Shown piece after piece: positions 60,452-64,000 of a DNA stretch of 64,000 bases. How positions within the stretch are numbered: position 1 is the first letter of the stretch; each line of letters opens with the position of its first letter. The notes under the pieces are model-generated. The model was not told the DNA's origin. It did not search any database and was given only the letters and a program-made list of their open reading frames with translations. The stretch is from an uncultured Alphaproteobacteria bacterium. GTDB lineage: Bacteria > Pseudomonadota > Alphaproteobacteria > CAAGCB01 > CAG-977. The position numbers were made by a program, and so were the translations under genes. The DNA lies in NCBI GenBank assembly GCA_934277945.1, contig CAKQWA010000007.1, forward strand, positions 1 to 64,000. The letters run 5' to 3'.

Positions 60452-62011
60452 TCATTTCCAATCTTTGAAAACGGCGGCGAAACTGCTTTCGGGAACGCAA
60501 ATCAAATGTCCCGTTTCCGTTTCCTGCGCCGCCGCCGCATCGGAAAACCATTTGAGGCATTTCAACCCCTCCGGCGCAAGCCTGTCAATTTGTCCGCGCG
60601 GCAAATCGTACGAATACCAGATGATTTTGAACAGGGAAGCGTCGCCGGTCAGGGCTTTGATTTGCTTTGAAAACAGCGGATTGCGCACAAAATCGTAATG
60701 GCGCATGGCGGGACTGACGGCGTCGGTTTGATTGACGATGCGGAGCGGCTTTTTTTGCGCCAGCAAAGCCAGATACGCCGAATTCGGCGCGTTGCGCGTC
60801 AGCACAAGCGTGTTTTCCGGCAGATTTATGGCGGGCATATCGAAAATTTTGGCGTATCCGCGCCGGTTTCCCCATTCCTGCGATGACAGCGGCGTCATGA
60901 CGCACGCGGCGAAAACGACGACGTACAGCGAATAAATCAGCGATTCCTTGATGATGTCGGGCTTTGTCGGACGCAGGGCGATCGCCGCTTTGACAAAGAA
61001 CACGGGCAGCAGCATTTCGACGGGGACAAGATAGCGCGCGACCGAAAATCCGACCAGCCAGACGGCGTAGGACGCAAGCATCCACACCGCCAGAAACGCG
61101 CTTTGCCGGTCGAGCGGACGCTTCCGGACAAACGGCAGATATCCCAGCGTCAGCAAAAACGCGATTGCCAAGCGCGGATCGGAAAAGCAAATGTTCGCGG
61201 CGTAGGATTTGTCAAAATGCGCCGCAAACGAAAACGGCAAAAGCACGGCTTGCCAAAATCCGCGATTTTCAAACGCTTGGCGGTAGGAGAAGTTGATTTC
61301 GTCAAAGTACGGCGATTTGAAAATCCCGTTGAAAAACGGAAAGAACGGATTTTGAAACATTTTGAGCAATTCGTACATCCAAAATCCGTTGACAGTCAGA
61401 AAGCCCGTCAATCCCGCCAAAGCGAACAGGGCGATGTTTTTGTATTCCCTGCGGTGAAACAGGATGTACGCCGCGCCGGACGACACGCAATACACGCCCG
61501 CCGTCGATTTGAAACCCGCCGCCGCGCCCAAAAGCGCGCCCGCCCAAAAAAGCCGCTTGTTTTGCAACAAAAAATAAAGCGCGGTCACGGCAAGCAGAGC
61601 CAACGGAATTTCATTCGTCGACGTGCCGATTTGAAACCACGCCGCGAATCCCGTCGCCGCCAAAATCATCGACAGGCAGACGGCGGCGCGGCTTTTGAAA
61701 AACAGCGTGTTGACTTTAAAGCAGGCGAACAGAAGCAATCCGAACGGCACGCCCGTCACGGCGTAATACAGGTCGGGATAATCGTTCAAAGCGTTGACAA
61801 GCCAAAAGGTCAGCGCGTCCAAAAGCGGATTTAAGTACGAATTGACGGACACGGGCGCGATGTCGTATCCCAATCTGCCCGCCGCGAACGCGAATCCGTT
61901 GAAATAGTGGTAATTGATGAAATCCCAATGCAGTTCGTATTTCAGGACGACGCTTAAAACCACGCCCGAAAACAGACACAGCAAAAAGGGGATGCCGTTG
62001 CGCTTTATCAT
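60452..62011 (-). CDS. Polytopic membrane protein, GT-C-like, function unknown
   Basis: 519 residues from the ATG at 62011, which gives an N-terminal helix; an in-frame start further upstream would overlap eno. About eleven hydrophobic segments cover residues 5-410, then a soluble C-terminal part of about 100 residues. Early sequence KYELHWDFINYHYFNGFAFA is shared in style with a family of lipid-linked glycosyltransferase-like proteins. The protein at 365-1945 has the same build. No catalytic motif is certain. Confidence 0.6.
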   Translation of the reverse strand: MIKRNGIPFLLCLFSGVVLSVVLKYELHWDFINYHYFNGFAFAAGRLGYDIAPVSVNSYLNPLLDALTFWLVNALNDYPDLYYAVTGVPFGLLLFACFKVNTLFFKSRAAVCLSMILAATGFAAWFQIGTSTNEIPLALLAVTALYFLLQNKRLFWAGALLGAAAGFKSTAGVYCVSSGAAYILFHRREYKNIALFALAGLTGFLTVNGFWMYELLKMFQNPFFPFFNGIFKSPYFDEINFSYRQAFENRGFWQAVLLPFSFAAHFDKSYAANICFSDPRLAIAFLLTLGYLPFVRKRPLDRQSAFLAVWMLASYAVWLVGFSVARYLVPVEMLLPVFFVKAAIALRPTKPDIIKESLIYSLYVVVFAACVMTPLSSQEWGNRRGYAKIFDMPAINLPENTLVLTRNAPNSAYLALLAQKKPLRIVNQTDAVSPAMRHYDFVRNPLFSKQIKALTGDASLFKIIWYSYDLPRGQIDRLAPEGLKCLKWFSDAAAAQETETGHLICVPESSFAAVFKDWK

Positions 62012-62105
62012 GATGCCCGCCTTTTCAAATCCGGTTTCATTAAAGATAAAGCGCGCTTGAAAGTCAAGCGGGGAACGCCGCCGCCCCCCGCCCGAAAGTA
62101 TTAGA

Positions 62106-63416
62106 TTATTTGCAATGACATTCGCCGCAGGAGCAATCGTGCGCGTGGAAAATGCGCTTGCCCGCATAAGCCGCCGCGTCGCCGAGTTCTTCCTCGATGC
62201 GAATCAGGCGGTTGTATTTCGCCAGTCTGTCCGTGCGCGACAGCGACCCCGTTTTAATCTGTCCGCAATTCGTCGCGACCGCGATGTCGGCGATGGTCGT
62301 GTCTTCGGTTTCGCCCGAACGGTGCGACAAAACGGCGGTGTAAGCCGCGCGCTGCGCCATGTCGACCGCCGCCAGCGTTTCCGACAGCGTGCCGATTTGG
62401 TTGACTTTGACCAGAATGGAGTTCGCAACGCCGCGGCAGATGCCTTTTTTCAGGCGTTCTACGTTCGTGACGAACAAATCGTCGCCGACCAACTGGATTT
62501 TGCGTCCCAGCGTGTCCGTCAGCAAATCCCAGCCGTCCCAGTCGTCTTCCGCGCATCCGTCCTCAATCGACTTGATCGGGAACTGCGCGACCAGATCTTC
62601 GTAATACTGCACGATACCCGACGCGTTGTATTTCTTGTTTTCGCCCGACAAAATGTATTTGCCGTCCTTGTAAAATTCGCTGGAAGCCGCGTCCAGAGCG
62701 AAAACAACGTCTTCGCCCGCCTTGTATCCCGCTTCCTCGACCGCTTTCGTCAGGTACGTCAAAGCGTCTTTCGCGCTGTTGATCGCGGGGGCGAATCCGC
62801 CTTCGTCGCCGACGTTCGTGTTCAGTCCGTCCTTGTGCAGAATGGTTTTCAGCGACTGGAACACTTCCGCGCCCATGCGCACCGCGTCTTTGAACGACAC
62901 GGCGGAAACCGGCATAATCATGAATTCCTGCACGTCAATCGGATTGTCCGCGTGCTTGCCGCCGTTCAGGACGTTCATCATCGGCACGGGCAGAATGTGC
63001 GCCGACGCGCCGCCGATGTAGCGGTACAGCGGCAATCCCGTTTCCTGCGCCGCCGCTTTCGCCGCCGCCAAAGACACCGCCAGAATCGCGTTCGCGCCCA
63101 AACGGGATTTGTTCGGCGTGCCGTCCAGACGAATCAGCGCCTGATCCAGCGCCAACTGGTCCGTCGCGTCCGTTCCGATCAATTCGTCGGCGATTTCGTC
63201 GTTGACGTTCTGCACCGCTTTCAGCACGCCTTTGCCGTTAAAGCGCGCTTTGTCGCCGTCGCGCAGTTCGACCGCCTCGTGCGCGCCCGTCGACGCTCCC
63301 GACGGCACCGCCGCGCGTCCCATGACGCCGCTTTCCAGCACAACGTCCGCCTCAACCGTCGGCGTGCCGCGCGAATCCAAAATCTCGCGCGCGAAAATAT
63401 CCGCAATTTCTGACAT
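62106..63416 (-). CDS. eno: Enolase with Cys/His-rich C-terminal tail
   Basis: 436 residues. All main enolase sequences are present: SGASTGAHEAVELRDG, LGANAILAVSLAAAKAAA, the metal-binding LVGDDLFVTN and SHRSGETEDTTIADIAV. The protein ends with HAHDCSCGECHCK, a Cys/His-rich tail absent from typical enolases, which could bind a metal ion. Enolase makes phosphoenolpyruvate; it is also a donor for KdsA, encoded just upstream (13 bases), the common kdsA-eno pair. Confidence 0.96.
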   Translation of the reverse strand: MSEIADIFAREILDSRGTPTVEADVVLESGVMGRAAVPSGASTGAHEAVELRDGDKARFNGKGVLKAVQNVNDEIADELIGTDATDQLALDQALIRLDGTPNKSRLGANAILAVSLAAAKAAAQETGLPLYRYIGGASAHILPVPMMNVLNGGKHADNPIDVQEFMIMPVSAVSFKDAVRMGAEVFQSLKTILHKDGLNTNVGDEGGFAPAINSAKDALTYLTKAVEEAGYKAGEDVVFALDAASSEFYKDGKYILSGENKKYNASGIVQYYEDLVAQFPIKSIEDGCAEDDWDGWDLLTDTLGRKIQLVGDDLFVTNVERLKKGICRGVANSILVKVNQIGTLSETLAAVDMAQRAAYTAVLSHRSGETEDTTIADIAVATNCGQIKTGSLSRTDRLAKYNRLIRIEEELGDAAAYAGKRIFHAHDCSCGECHCK

Positions 63417-63428
63417 GGTTCCTCCGTA

Positions 63429-64000
63429 TCAATAATGTTTTCTGATTTTATCCAAAGCCGTCAGTTCTTCCAGAACGCCTTTCAAATCGGCAAGCGCAAT
63501 CATGTTCGGACCGTCGCTGGGCGATTTGTCGGGGTCTTGGTGCGTTTCAATGAACACCGCCGCGACGCCGACCGCAACCGCCGCCCGCGCCAGAACGGGA
63601 GCGAATTCGCGCTGACCGCCGGTGGACGTTCCGTTTCCTCCCGGCTGTTGTACAGAGTGTGTCGCATCAAACACGACGGGGCAACCTGTCTGTTGCGCCA
63701 TAATCGGAAGAGAGCGCATATCCACAACCAAAGTGTTATAGCCGAAAGACGCGCCGCGCTCCGTCACCATGACGTTCGAATTGCCCGCTTCGTCCGCTTT
63801 GCCGACAACGTTTTTCATGTCCCAAGGCGCTAAAAACTGCCCTTTTTTAATATTCAGCGTCTTGCCCGTTTTCGCCGCCGCGACGACCAGATCGGTTTGA
63901 CGGCACAAAAACGCGGGAATTTGCAGAACGTCGACGTGCGGCGCGACTTCGGCGCATTGATACGGTTCGTGCACGTCCGTCACAATCGGACAGCCGTAGG
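63429..64000 (-). CDS. kdsA: 3-deoxy-8-phosphooctulonate synthase, C-terminal part
   Basis: The frame runs off the right edge, so the N-terminus is missing; about 190 residues are seen. Motifs are VTDVHEP, IPAFLCRQTDLV, NIKKGQFLAPWDM, VTERGASFGYN and VFDATHSVQQPGG. The enzyme condenses phosphoenolpyruvate with arabinose 5-phosphate to make Kdo-8-P for LPS. A GTG within the motif VTD is not the start, because the frame continues upstream with YGCPI. Confidence 0.96.
   Translation of the reverse strand, partial: YGCPIVTDVHEPYQCAEVAPHVDVLQIPAFLCRQTDLVVAAAKTGKTLNIKKGQFLAPWDMKNVVGKADEAGNSNVMVTERGASFGYNTLVVDMRSLPIMAQQTGCPVVFDATHSVQQPGGNGTSTGGQREFAPVLARAAVAVGVAAVFIETHQDPDKSPSDGPNMIALADLKGVLEELTALDKIRKHY

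Noticed and set aside
62012..62105. GC-rich hairpin after eno
   Set aside because: A GCGGGG / CCCCGC stem can be drawn but there is no T run behind it, so a terminator is not supported.

Overview
The window is a chromosomal stretch of a flagellated Gram-negative alphaproteobacterium. Four things support this. A flgB-flgC-fliE-fliQ-fliR-flhB-cckA operon lies beside a divergent fliX / flgI pair, an arrangement known from Caulobacter and relatives. There is a MucR-type regulator. DksA is of the alphaproteobacterial type with only one cysteine in its finger region. Finally, hldD, kdsA, an Mla-type lipid transporter and a FadL-like porin indicate an outer membrane with LPS. The closest fit may be one of the uncultured host-gut alphaproteobacterial lineages; that last step is a guess.

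Layout. Bases 1-302 hold the edge of a probable integrative element: the first codons of a putative integrase and the 3' half of a tRNA-Leu(UAA). Bases 365-3766 carry a minus-strand group (polytopic membrane protein, NfeD, QmcA-type SPFH protein, small DMT protein). Bases 3906-18286 are the flagellar block. A plus-strand operon under a sigma-54-like promoter ends in the CtrA-pathway kinase cckA and cysQ. A minus-strand operon flgI-flgJ-flgN-flgK-flgL also has a sigma-54-like promoter, and the plus-strand fliX and dksA follow. Bases 18300-20345 are maf-rng-yacG-tRNA-Phe. Bases 20368-23751 hold a glycosyltransferase, a membrane protein, a phosphoesterase and tRNA-Val. Bases 23791-30438 are the proteostasis block hup-lon-clpX-clpP-tig-tRNA-Leu. 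Bases 30599-32748 hold tRNA-Thr, an ankyrin-repeat protein and a convergent putative metallopeptidase. Bases 32805-36103 are an Mla/MCE phospholipid transport operon. Bases 36180-46139 are mostly housekeeping genes (mucR, queA, proC, hldD, lgt, pgeF, prs, an aminotransferase, a methyltransferase, a small LuxR-type HTH protein). Bases 46141-51757 hold bcp, a HAD phosphatase, a tetR-fadL pair, a KefB-like antiporter and a truncated glutaredoxin. Bases 51774-60450 are the least ordinary part: a sulfatase-fold membrane protein with a long repeat tail, a TPR-methyltransferase, an unrecognised protein, a catalytically degenerate aldehyde dehydrogenase, a lone pilin and a short imperfect tandem repeat. 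Bases 60452-64000 carry a membrane protein, eno and the start-less end of kdsA.

The most interesting candidates are the aldehyde dehydrogenase homologue lacking both catalytic residues and its co-directional neighbours; the sulfatase-fold protein with a repetitive Ala/Pro/Lys tail; a FlgL twice the normal size with five internal repeats; a CckA without membrane segments; an HldD with Phe in place of the catalytic Tyr; and an enolase with a Cys/His-rich tail. No CRISPR array, insertion sequence or rRNA was seen.
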